DNA from: Karalla daura
Taxonomy: Eukaryota > Chordata > Actinopteri > Chaetodontiformes > Leiognathidae
Reading direction: 5' to 3'
Assembly: GCA_029224185.1 (NCBI GenBank)
Contig: CM055191.1
Span: forward strand, 11,879,536 to 11,943,535
Length of the DNA: 64,000 nt
In this document: positions 50,901 through 61,969 of the stretch, in pieces
How positions within the stretch are numbered: position 1 is the stretch's first letter
How the letters are laid out: each line of letters begins with the position of its first letter
Position numbers and translations under genes: made by a program
The notes under the pieces: model-generated
What the model saw: the letters and a program-made list of their open reading frames with translations, nothing else
The model's database searches: none
Told to the model about the DNA's origin: nothing

Positions 50901-52130
50901 GCAGAGTGTTACTCACTGCTTTGTGAGGAAGCAGTGCTGGGAATATGGCATCTCTCCAATCTCAAGCCTGCCTCCAGGCTGCTACAGCTACCACCGTCGC
51001 CCTTATTTTGAAAGGGGACGCGGTCCCTGAGGCTCGTGTTTTTTTTTCCCCCCCTCCTCTCCCCCCTCCGATGTTTTTGTGCTGATGGGACGCTTCCTCA
51101 GGTTTCCCCTCATGCGTCCGTGTCGGTGACAGAAATGGAAAACGCGCGCAGCCAGAGGACAGACCCTCACGCCGAGGCACCGTATGTTGCAGGACGAGGT
51201 CGGGAACGAGTCCCGTGAAAAACGCCAAAGCCCGGCCTGGATCTCCGTGCCACCGCGGCCTCCGCCCGTCTCAACCGCGAGGTCCAGTTCGGTAGCTGCT
51301 CCGGGGCCCTCGATCACACAACGCAACCTCCCTCGGCAGATGGACTCGCCACAAACGCTCAGTTGTATTTTCAGTGACGCCAACAGCGCGCCTCCGTTGT
51401 CGGCCGTTCGGCCGTTCCGCCGCTTCCCGCTGGACCAAAACTTCCTCCGCTGACGTTTGCCAGGAAACGTCCAGACAGCAACGATCCCTGCGCTCGAGCC
51501 GCCCGACACTTTGACGCTTATGAGTGAGCCGCCGTCACTCCCGGCCATGCGCGGCGTCTGGTCTGAAGCGGCAGACGTCAGCAGGCCCGCGTGCGAGGCG
51601 GCGAGGAAGGTGTTGAGCGGCGGACCTGCTCAGCGCGATGATGAGAGCGTTCAGCCAGCGGGACGTCCAGATGTGCGCCGCTGTTTTTAGACCGCAAACA
51701 GCCCGCCCCCCTCCCCTGAAAAGTGCATTTTCCCGGGCTATTTTCGGCCCGCGCCCGGGACGCTCAGTCGGCGTCTCGGGCAGCACAGCAGCGCTGCTGA
51801 GGAGTGACTTTAAGCAAGCGTCTGTCGTCGTGTTCGCCCTGACGAGGCAACCGCATTACCCGGGCGCAGCAGCGAGGCTTAATGGTGTTTTAATATGTTT
51901 TTGGACGAGAGCGGAGCTCCCAGACTCCTCGCTCTCACAGGCACAATCTGTTCGTTGCGGATCTCTCTCTCTTTGAGGCGCCTCCGTATCTATCCAGAAA
52001 CGGCACGGACGCGGGGTCTAACGTGTGTGTGTGTGTGTGTGCGTGTGCTTCGCAGTGTCAGTTCCAGTTTGTGTGTGAGGCCGTCCTGCGGGTCTACAAG
52101 GAGAGGCGGGACGGCTCGACGGCGCCGTAG
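39436..52130 (+). CDS. ptpn3: Tyrosine-protein phosphatase non-receptor type 3 (FERM-PDZ-PTP)
   Basis: 25 exons, 874 residues, all phases agree: 39436-39504, 40407-40541, 40711-40753, 40958-41039, 41679-41723, 41795-41847, 42050-42167, 42263-42350, 42453-42541, 42618-42681, 43075-43277, 43355-43483, 43587-43748, 44264-44354, 44434-44511, 44635-44691, 45327-45483, 45634-45809, 46145-46235, 46415-46476, 46618-46764, 47535-47663, 49421-49566, 49710-49845, 52056-52130. A cytosolic phosphatase at the membrane skeleton. FERM about 7-300, PDZ about 465-555 (GKFGFNVKGG loop), PTP about 614-870. Catalytic parts intact: WPD (Asp 773), HCSAGIGRTG (Cys 804, Arg 810), QRAMMVQT Q-loop. PTPN3 rather than PTPN4 from GGMVWNPVLRRS and PNWRSPRLRHGIRKPR. 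The start at 39436 is the first in-frame ATG after a stop at 39403, but leaves the N-terminus about 20 residues short of human, so an upstream coding exon may exist. Confidence 0.95.
44060..44095. repeat. Tandem 18-bp duplication carrying GTCACATGAC
   Basis: Two perfect copies of an 18-mer, each holding the palindrome GTCACATGAC (44064-44073 and 44082-44091), in ptpn3 intron 13. Confidence 0.9.
47664..49420. other. ptpn3 intron 22
   Basis: 1.76 kb with TG runs at 48654-48680, 48732-48766 and 49366-49417, and a third GTCACATGAC at 48981-48990. The last TG run abuts the next acceptor. No additional exon was seen. Confidence 0.5.
49846..52055. other. ptpn3 last intron with internal CpG-rich block
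   Basis: 2.2 kb. (GA)n with CAGA interruptions at 50826-50900. From about 51090 to 51800 the base composition becomes GC- and CpG-rich, with a perfect 8-bp inverted repeat TCCCGGGC/GCCCGGGA at 51731-51738 and 51753-51760. Open frames here on both strands resemble no known protein. Confidence 0.5.
50826..50900. repeat. (GA)n microsatellite, interrupted
   Basis: GA units with two CAGA interruptions in the last ptpn3 intron. Confidence 0.9.
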
Positions 52131-52335
52131 GGCCGAGGCGGCCCGCCGGGACGAGAGACGGAGACGGAGACGCTCGGGGCGCGCCGGGCGCCCCGGGCCA
52201 CGTCCGCGGAGACGCTGTGACAGACTAACCCCTGTCCACGAGCGGTACGCGGACCGCATCATGAGAGTATGACTAGCATTCAGAGCTACAGCTGCCCGTG
52301 ATCTTTGCAGCCTAGATTCAATGTGAGAGAATGAA

Positions 52336-52375
<40 letters not shown>

Positions 52376-52724
52376 GGCCTAAGTTTAAATAGTGCATGGA
52401 GCTCGTAGAGGCTGCGGTCTCCATAGAGACTGATGTAAGACTGAGACGGGCTGCTAATTCCTGTCCAAGAGGCCACTTAGGAGCGTTGCCTCTACTTATT
52501 AAGCTATGTGTGCCTTAGACTGACGCCTCCCAGTCGATGGATCGGAGGAGGGGGAGGGGGGGGCAGACCGGGATCAATGTAATCTGTAGTTTTATCTGTG
52601 TTTCCAAAGACAGAAGAGCGAGGCGGGCTTTAGATCACTGCAGCAGATACTGTCGGGTCACGTTGGCCCGCCAGAGGAGCATCAAACCCTCGCTGTTCAG
52701 CACTCGTAAATTATTAAGACGCAA

Positions 52725-52730
52725 AATAAA
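52725..52730 (+). promoter_or_regulatory. Candidate polyadenylation signal of ptpn3
   Basis: AATAAA 595 bases past the stop codon, followed by a T/G-rich segment (GATTTATATTGATGTGT) as expected for a cleavage region. Confidence 0.55.
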
Positions 52731-53734
52731 CACGCTGATTTATATTGATGTGTCCGCGCCGTCATTTCCTGCCATGGTGAGCGCCGTAAATTAGACAAGA
52801 TGAAGGGAGGATGTGCCCGCTTTTGCGTTGGGAAGCCTTAAAAGCTGGGCGACGTCTCATAGTAAATACAATACTTTTTCTTTTTTTTGTGTTTTTTTAA
52901 CCTACCCCTGCGGGAAGACGCTGCTCGCTGAAGTGAAGAGCAGACTGCTTATTTAACCTTCAGCTGCGTGCCTCCAAAGCTGGCATCATATCACTGAAAC
53001 AATTTCAGCATCGCAAATCAGCCAAAAACTGCTCTGGTTATGAAAAAAAAAACTGATTTACAGAGAGACAATATAACAAAGTGTGACATCACTGTGGGGA
53101 TTTTTCATTATCTCTGCATACTCATACCACTAATCTCACCTTTTAAATGATAATGACCGTGCAGAATCGAGGCTGAGGCACCAAAAGCACACATTTGTAA
53201 TATGATTTGCCTAAGAGGAGCACATCCGCGGGTTCGTGTGGATTTTGTTTTCAGCCTCCAGTTAAAAATTTGCACACGTATTGAACCCCATACAAAAATA
53301 ATGATGTGGAGAGAAATACTCGGGAAACTGGAGAGGCCTGAAGAGCCTTCTTGCCAGGATCGGGTGAGTTGATGCTGCGTGGAGATGAATGAAGTCATGG
53401 AGGACGTCAAGGCAGAGAAATATTCCTGGAAAATTTCTCCCTGCAAAGATCTCACAAGGACGAGTTGGAGTCGTGTAACAATGCTTTTGTACTCAGGACT
53501 GAATGGTTTCTTTCTCATTTCTAAGAAGGACATTCAATGTTGTTGCTGTTTGTCATGAGAATGAGAGGTGCTTTTTTTTGGGGGGTGGGGTGTTTGTGTA
53601 ATAGTTTTCTTGTTAAGCAGTGCTGAAGCTGAAGAATTATTCTTAAATTGCTTTATAAATAGATTTTTTTTTTAAAGTTCCACCTCAAAAAAACATGTTG
53701 AATAACTCATTAAGGAGATAAAAGGATGTCACAG

Positions 53735-54031
53735 AGACTGTTTGCAATTAATCCTTCAATCCTTCACTCTTCAAGTCTTCTAGGTTTCAGGTTTTCAGCT
53801 CCTCGTGCTTGGAACAATCTACAGAGGACTTCAAAACATTTTTCCATTCACTGATTTTAAAGCCCTCGAGTAAACTCCCGAATCCAGGTTGTCTGTACTT
53901 TTATGTTTTATAGGTTATAATTCATTCTTTTTCTCTAATTGCGCCGCTGCTGTCTTCGTCAGGTCTCCCTCGTGAAAGATCTCACCGGGACTAACCTGGT
54001 TAAATAAAGGCTAAATAAAAATAAAATACTC
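53735..54031 (+). mobile_element. Degraded 3' end of a LINE-type retrotransposon
   Basis: At 53793-53837 a short frame reads FSAPRAWNNLQRTSK, the typical C-terminal tail word of fish non-LTR reverse transcriptase ORFs (SAPRxWNxLP). It is followed by GGGACTAACCTGGTTAAATAAAGG and an (AAATA)-rich end. The element is a short dead fragment without a catalytic core. Confidence 0.6.
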
Positions 54032-54059
54032 CACCTGCACTGAATAAATATCCATTCAT

Positions 54060-54300
54060 CATTTCATCTGTTCTGCACCCATCTCCAGCACACGAGGACA
54101 AAGGCAGGCAATGCACCATGGACAGGTTGCCGGTCCATTTTAGGACACACATTCACACACCATTCACTCTCACGCTCACGCCTCGGGGCGATTTAGAGTC
54201 TCCAGCCGACCTTAACGTGCACGGAGAACAGGGAGAACGTGCAGCCCACACAGGCCGGCCCGGCTGGGGTACAAACCAGCAACCTCATTGCTGTGAATCA
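54060..54300 (-). repeat. Dispersed tRNA-like fish repeat, minus copy
   Basis: ACCATGGACAGGTTGCCGGTCCAT, ACACACATTCAC, TTCACTCTCACGCTCACGCC, GGGGCGATTTAGAGTCTCC, GTGCACGGAGAACAGGGAG and GGGTACAAACCAGCAACC: nearly the full family in reverse. Confidence 0.75.
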
Positions 54301-55014
54301 ATGGACAAATGTAAAAACATCAAAACAAGTAATACAAATAGACCCATGGAGTGTTAGCAGCCTCAACTTCAAATGATTGATTGGTGAAAACTTTATTGAT
54401 CCTTTGGGGAAGTTTCTGATGGAACCACTTTTTGACTCCATACGTAGGTAAAAATGTGTTTCTGTGTGTATTGGAGCAACAGTTGTGAGAATAGTGTAAA
54501 AACTGTAAAAAATTGTGTAGGGTGTGTGTACTGAGATAATCGCACTTGTATCAATAAGATAGATGAATAGCAGTCCTGATGAGGCAAATTAACTAACTTA
54601 CTTTGTAAATTAATTTCCATTTTACCCATCATTGACAGTTGGGTTGTACATCCATTCACTCACAGCTCATTCAGTTTGACAGTTTACCTTATAATCTTGA
54701 CTTGAACAAAATTTCAGATCCAAAAGCTCTAAAAGATCCACATGGATTTTACTCCTTAAGAGCCTGATGTCTGCCTGATACCGAGAGGGACAGACATTAA
54801 TACAGTTATCACAACTACTAATTCCGAAAATACAAAGCAAATGTAAAGCTAATAGATTAGCATGTGGCTAACATTGCCACATAATATATCAGCATTCTAT
54901 CAATCTGTGAGACATTTTCTGTCCCTTTTCTGGGAAATCATCATATTTTATCCTTCTGAAGTTCACCTTTACTAATCTATAAAATAACTGACAGCATAAT
55001 TGATTAATGCAGCC

Positions 55015-55018
<4 letters not shown>

Positions 55019-55053
<35 letters not shown>

Positions 55054-55066
55054 ATGTGTGTGTGTT
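55019..55066. repeat. (TG)n microsatellite
   Basis: TG units with one GCA interruption. Confidence 0.9.
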
Positions 55067-56177
55067 GTGGACCGTCAGATGACAACATTTTCTCACTGAC
55101 CTAGCCTCAGCCCTCCATGAAGTCACCCACAGGTTTTGGAAGGACAATTTTTGAAGCCAGCAGACAGGGTGCCACCATCTTGACACTTTGGAGCCAGAAG
55201 AAACCATTTGTATGAGAGGGCGGGGGTGGAACGAGCGAATGACATATCTAACTTTTCACTTCCGTCATCCTCAATCATTCACCTACTTATTCACATGATC
55301 TCTATTGACCATCTGAGAATAACTCGCCATACCAATGAGGTAAACAGTCTATTCATCTGTGAGGGTCCCCTGTCAACCAAACTGACACACCCTATTCATT
55401 CATATTTCTAGGCACCGATTTTTGAACATATTAAACATGTAATTACTTTAAAATGAAGCACCAGATCACACTCTGGAATTAGAAACTTTAGCCGAGGAAA
55501 CCCTTATGAGAAAAAAAAAATTAATTGAATGAGTATATCGTGATTGAAAATGACATTTTTTTTGGCTGGATTTGCATTGGAGAAAGTGTGTTTTGGAGCC
55601 AGCCCCAGTGGCTCTTGGTGGTATTGCAAGTACAGTCACCTCTATGTTGGCTTGGAAGACTACATCCATTTTTTTTATAATGTATATGTATACAGTCTAT
55701 GTTTGTGACCTCTTTGAACTGCAACTGAATACCCTGTGCTGCAAATGGTCATTATGACGTCTGCGACCTGTTTCCATCCCTCCCCCGACCCCTGGGGGGT
55801 CCTCGGCCCGCAGCTTGAGCAGCAGGGTGCTCCAGGCGGAGCAGGCTGCAGACAGGAGGCAGCAGCGCAACTTTGTTCAGCGTGTCTCAGTGTGTGTGTA
55901 TGTGTGTGGGTGTGTATGTGTGTTAGTGTGTGTGTGAGTGAGTGAGTGAGTGAGTGAGTGTGCGCAGGCGCAGATCGCGCTGTTTGTCCAGTTTCGTTGG
56001 TTTGACTTTTACCTGTGTGAGGTAGGCTGAGTTTCGACTCTCCGCTGGGACCGACACAAGCCAAGGATCCCGGTGTCTCCCTCTCTGTCTCCCTCCCTCC
56101 CTCCCTCCCCCGGGGTGAGTCAGGAGCTTGGGATTTCTCCGGGATAATAATATTTAAGGAGTCGGTGCGCAACAGCG

Positions 56178-56178
56178 A

Positions 56179-56247
<69 letters not shown>
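56178..56247. repeat. (GA)34 microsatellite in the epb41l4b 5' region
   Basis: Pure GA repeat about 280 bases upstream of the epb41l4b start codon, likely in the promoter or 5' UTR; a further GGA-rich stretch is at 56275-56310. Confidence 0.9.
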
Positions 56248-56523
56248 AGGTGCACCGGAGAGGACAGGACAGGGAGGAGGAGGAGGAGGAGGAGGAGAAG
56301 GAAGAGGAGCTTCTTGCATTTCCGTGACAGAGTCCTGTCGTTCACACCGGGGACGGATGATTGGTGGTCGGTGTTAGTTTCATTAGTATGCGGCTGGAGC
56401 CCCTGAGGTCTCCTCCTGCAGAGTGACTCCGAGGAGCAGCAGCAGGAGGAGGACAGGGAGAAGGAGGAGGAGGAGGAGGGAGGAAGGAGGAAGGGGCACC
56501 GTGGGACACTTCACCGGGAAAAG

Positions 56524-56854
56524 ATGATGGGCTTTCTGCGCCGGACGTTCAGCCGCCGCTCCCGGAGCCGCTTCCAGAACAGGGAGATGGACGAGCGGGA
56601 CGGGAAGAGAGGAGGAGGAGGAGGGCTTGTGGAGGGGGGAGGAGGAGGAGGAGGGGTGAGTGGGAACCCCCTGCTCCTGGCCCATCAGCAGCAGGTCGTT
56701 CACGCCCCCGCCGTGGTGACCGGAGGAGCCTCGGTCCATATCCCGGCGGCAGGAGCGGCCAGGAGCACCATCAGCTGCAGGGTGCTGCTGCTGGACGGCT
56801 CTGACGTCAACGTCGACCTGCCCGTGAGTGCCTCTGTGTGTGTGCGTGTGTGTG

Positions 56855-56906
<52 letters not shown>

Positions 56907-57930
56907 TGTGTGTAGGGGGGGTCAAAGTGTGTGTCAGTGCTGGGGGAGGCGCCTAGGGGCTCCCTGCTGGTCCCCTCAGGAAAGTGAGCTTGGACTGGGT
57001 CATTGTGTGTGTTTTTGTGTTCGTATCACATTGTGTGTCAAAGTGTGTGTCAATGTCTTTGTGTGTGTTTATGTATGAAAGTGTGGGTGAAAATGTGTGT
57101 GTGTGTGTGTTTGGATTATAATGTGTATTAAAGTGTGTGAATGTGTGTGTCAAAGTGTGTATCAAAGTTAGTATGTGTGTGTCTGTCAAAGAGTGTGTGT
57201 GAGTGTGTCTAAGTTTGGATGTGTGTGTGCCAGAAGTATTTGTGTTTGTGGGTGTGTGTCTCAAAGTGCGCATGCGTCTCTCAAAGTTTGTGTCAAGGTG
57301 TGCAAATGTGTGTATCAAAGTGTGTGTGTGTGTGCGTGCGTGTGTGTGTGTATGTCTCAGAGCTGGGGAGGCTCCCAGGGGTCCCTCTTGGTCCCTGTAG
57401 GAAAGTGAGAGACAGTGCACATCTACAGTCTGGAGCTGGACCAGTTCTCATTTTTTTGTTTTGCACTCTCCAAAGAGCACGAGGACTGGGCCTTTGAAGA
57501 AGTTTGACCATAATGAAAGTTGAATCGGTCACGGGCTGGAGCATGTAGTAAATTAGCGTCTTGTCCAGTCTGATGTCTTAATTCATCCATCAGAAAAAAC
57601 CCTGACCAGAGCAGTCTCAGGGAGTGTTTATCTCCTGTTTACACCCACTGACTGGAGAGGTTCTGATTATTTTCTGCATTTTCTCTCCCTGTAACAGGTT
57701 TTCAACAGATGGTTAAATAAAATAAGCAAAATGAAGACCGCGTCTCAGCATCTGAGACATATTTTCTTCTCACAGTTGGCCAAACAACTCCAGTCGGAGT
57801 GTTGCATATTATAAATCAGCAGGGGCTGCATCTTATGTCACAATAACCAACAATATACATCAACTGGAAGTTTGGCGTAGGTAGAGTTTCCCTTAACCAA
57901 AGTTACAGTGCCTGTAGTATGACAGTGGCT

Positions 57931-57972
<42 letters not shown>

Positions 57973-59772
57973 TCCCTGTACAGTGAGACGTGCAGCTCCA
58001 GATGGTGTTATGATCGGCCAATTCATCACATTACTTCCCCGTTCTGACTGCAGGGAAATCTAAGACAGACATGAATCTGCCCCCTCCTATTTGTTCTTTT
58101 ACAGCATCTTCCTTCCTCTCCTCCTCCTCCACCTCCTACTCCTCCTCCACCTCCTCCTCCTCTCTCCCCCTTCATCTATTTGCCAGTATATGATCTTCAT
58201 CAGGCAATCTCTCCCCGACTCTGCCTCTCCGTGTGCCATCTTCCCTCCTAATCTCCTTTTACACTCCCTCTGAGGCCTCATCATGTTACTCTTTCACACT
58301 CCTGCCTCCTCCTCCTCCTCCCCCTCCTCTTTCTCCTCCTCCTCCTCCTCCTCTCCATCCATCTCCTTCTGTCCTCCTCCTCTTATTCCCCGACTCCCTG
58401 ATCTGATTTACCGCCACGGGGACTCTGTGTCACAGGCGAGCGTAGCCGGGGGTAGGTGGGGTGATGAGAAAGCGTGTGTGGGCATTCGTGCGTAAGTGGC
58501 TCCCTCGTAAGATGTTTTCATTGGGAAGGTTGCGCGCGTGTGTCACTGCGTGCATGCGTCACCTCCCAGGGCCGGCCGGCGTACGGTTGCGGGGCATGGC
58601 TCTTGTCCTGCAGGAAGATGGCAGCCATAAAACAAGGCTCAGGGCCCTAGCCGAGGCATTACAGATGGAACAACAGAGCGGCACGGGGCCTGTCGGGCCG
58701 GTGGCTTAGTCACAGGTGCGTTGGAACAAGTTTGTGCATGTCAGGCACACCAAACAGGGCTGAAAGTCGCCTATTAAAGCTCATTAGTCTGTCACTTCAG
58801 GCGGAGTGAAACCAAAACACAAGGTAGAACAGGAACAAGAGAAATATTCGCTTTGGTTAGTGTGTGTGTGTGTGTGTGTGTGGTAGTGGTACCCCAGCAT
58901 GTGAACCGGTGTGATTTCAGTGATTTCAATCAGCTTCTCTAAACATGCTGCAGAACGAGCAAGAGCGATCTGGTGATTTTTTTTTTCTTTTCTTTTTTTT
59001 TTTTCTTTCTTTCTCCCCCTCCTGTCCCCAATCCTTTAATACCACTGATTTCCTCACACATTCATGCACTCACCAGGAAGTTTAGACTGGTTATCAGGAT
59101 CCAAAGTACAAGGCTGTCATCTCTCCACAGGCTGACTGCGTGTTATGTGGGTCACACCCGGGGGGTTAGGCCCCTCGTGTGGGGCTCAGGAGCTGCTCAG
59201 ATGGGGCCAAATGTTTCTGCAGTGGCTGTGGTAAAGTGCAATGTTCCAGGTTGTGTGTTATTGTGTGTGTGTGTGTCCACATGTTATTGACAAAGGCCTG
59301 AACAAGCGTCATTCCCTCAGGGGCTTGTCCTTCTCATTTTGACCCAGATGTGCACACACACACACATGCACACACACATACACTTCCACCTGCACTGGAA
59401 GTCATTTTTCTCCTGTTTTGGACACAAAGTCCCTGCAAATCCATCCACAGCAGCAGCAGCAGCAGCAACAGCAGAGTGTGGAAACTCAGGTTTATCGCTC
59501 ATAATTTACGGTCAGGGAAGATAAGAAAAGAGAATACGCAACAGAGAGATGTGGGTTAATGTTTCACTCCTGGTTCCTCTGCCTCCAGAGTAAATCCAAA
59601 GGCCAGGACCTCTTTGACCAGATCATGTACCACATAGACCTGGTGGAGACAGACTACTTTGGACTGCAGTACATGGACAGTGAACAAGTCTCAGTGAGTA
59701 ACAAGTGGCGAACCCTTACGTCATCTGTCACAGTCGACCGCAAGTGGCCTCCACTCCCAGTCCCATTCTTTT

Positions 59773-59816
<44 letters not shown>

Positions 59817-61925
59817 GCACTGGCTGGATATGTGCAAGCTCATAAAGAAACAGATCCACGGTAAGTTTCTCACCCGCCTGTTATTCCAATTAGGCCTTGC
59901 CTTGCGTGTGCACACTGTCCGTGCATGTGGAAGCAGGTGAGCGGGGAGCAGGTGGCGCATTATCCGCCGTTGACATGGCGATCAGCGTGTACATTAGGAG
60001 CCGTGGCCTTTGTTTACTCCCCAATTGTACCGGGAGGAGGGGAGGCTGATGGGCGTCGTGCGGTTGAACTTCAGACTGAATCTGGCCGGGGTTTGAGTGG
60101 AAACATGGAGGAGGCTACCGGCGGATGAGTGTGGGCGCGTGGAGGTTCGCGGCTCCGGCTGATGGCGACAGATGAACTGGACGAGACGGAGTGAATGAAT
60201 CACATAAATCAGGAGCGGATGTGATCTGATCGAATTAATCCCCAGTAATTTGTGACATCGTCTCGCTCCACCTCGTCCCTCTCCCGGGCCCCGCGCGCGT
60301 TTACTCAACTCATCTGTTTTCGCTCTCTCAGATGGATCTCCATACAGACTGTTCTTCAGGGTGAAATTTTACTCGTCGGAGCCAAATAACCTGCGCGAGG
60401 AATTTACACGGTGAAACACACACACACACACACACACACATGCATGAACACACGCACGCACACACACACACACACATGCACAGTTTTCTCAGGAGTCCAG
60501 TGCTAGAGGTCCAAAGGGGATGTGGGGCTAATTACTTTGCTGCTGTGGGCAGATTCAAATCAAGGCCAAACAGACAGAGACTTGTTATAACAAATTATGT
60601 GTCGGAGACGAGGAAAGCCTCCAATACATCAATTGCTCCATTGTTCTTGTTCACCGAGAGCCTCTCACTCACTGTTTTTTCTTTCACTTTTTTTTCATCA
60701 ACAGGTATCTGTTTGTTTTGCAGCTTCGACAAGATATTCTTTCAGGAAAGTAAGTCCCTTTCTAGAACGATACACCCGTTTTACATGTGTCAGGCAATAT
60801 GTAGTTTTTTGCATGTTTTGTGCCTGGAAAGAGGAAAGTAGACTGGAGGGTGAGAATCTTCTCACGGAGGTCTGGACAAGAGAGGCATTTACGTATCGCA
60901 TACCACACACAAAGAGACACCTGCACCTACAAACATAGGAACTGAGGCAGACAATGGCCGGTAGAGAGAAACTCAGAGCTGCGCGGATAAATAATATCTC
61001 TGAAACAAGGGCAACGCCACAACAGTGTGATTAAAGCTGATCCGAGGGAGGAAGTATTGGATGTGAAGATGGATGGTCAGACGGGCCGGATGTCAGATGA
61101 GTTATGGACAGGACCGGGGCTCGTGAAAGTAGGAAGGGCAGATGTGAAGAGTAGAAGAGGCATTAACAAGGTTCTGTGTCTGTAAAGCCTGACGAGGTGT
61201 GTCTGATCTTCCTACCAAACAAATGACTTGAATGAAGTAGGAATAATTGACGATGGGAACCGGCATCCAGGTTGGAATGAGAGGAGACAAAGAGGCAAAG
61301 CTACCAACAATTCCCTCTCGCCCCATCCGCTCAGTCCACATAGCTACTGGTGTTTGTTTAGGAGTTTGTCTGCACTGTTGTCGCTTGTTAACAAAGCTTG
61401 CCAGGAAGCTATACTCTGATTTAATCCGAGCAACCTCTGCTAAACTAACTAAGCATGATTGTGCATTTTTAAGAGACGTGTTCAGTCCAATATTTCTGCC
61501 CGACACTGCGTCTTCCTGCTTAAAATTCCAAAACCTCGCTGTGTTTTTGAGACATTTTGACCCCATTTTGACGTCTGACCTCACCTTAACTGGAACAGAT
61601 GAAAACATACGAGGTAATTTCTCTCCATCTGCGCAAACTTTTGGGTCTCACAAGCGGAGTCAAACCTGCCGTAAACACCCTCAGCTGTGGGAGCATACAC
61701 ACACACACGATGTCGACCCACACCAGAGTTTGGGCCACTTCACACACACACACACACATGCAGAGCGTGCACACAAAGACGCGCTCAGACAGCGTGTTGC
61801 CCCTCTCCCTCCTCCTGGCTCTATCTGGGCCACAGATCCCCAGAGTCCAGCTCTATTATAAAGCTCAAAATCAGGAACAGCAGAGGGCTGCTTATTTTAG
61901 GAAAAGGGTTGCTCCTCTCCTCCTT

Positions 61926-61969
<44 letters not shown>

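Larger units (their letters stand above)
52131..56523. other. Intergenic region between ptpn3 and epb41l4b
   Basis: It holds the ptpn3 3' UTR (AATAAA at 52725-52730), a LINE-like 3' tail (53735-54031), a dispersed fish repeat copy (54060-54300), (TG)n at 55019-55066 and the epb41l4b promoter region from about 55960, including (TGAG)n at 55935-55960 and (GA)34 at 56178-56247. No further gene is recognised. Confidence 0.6.

Noticed and set aside
51003..51548. 181-residue minus-strand frame in the last ptpn3 intron
   Set aside because: It lies in CpG-rich sequence where stops are rare; no family similarity, and a frame of comparable length exists on the other strand.
61102..61861. Overlapping frames of 168-204 residues in epb41l4b intron 5
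   Set aside because: They overlap on both strands, include CA repeats at the end, and no domain is recognised.
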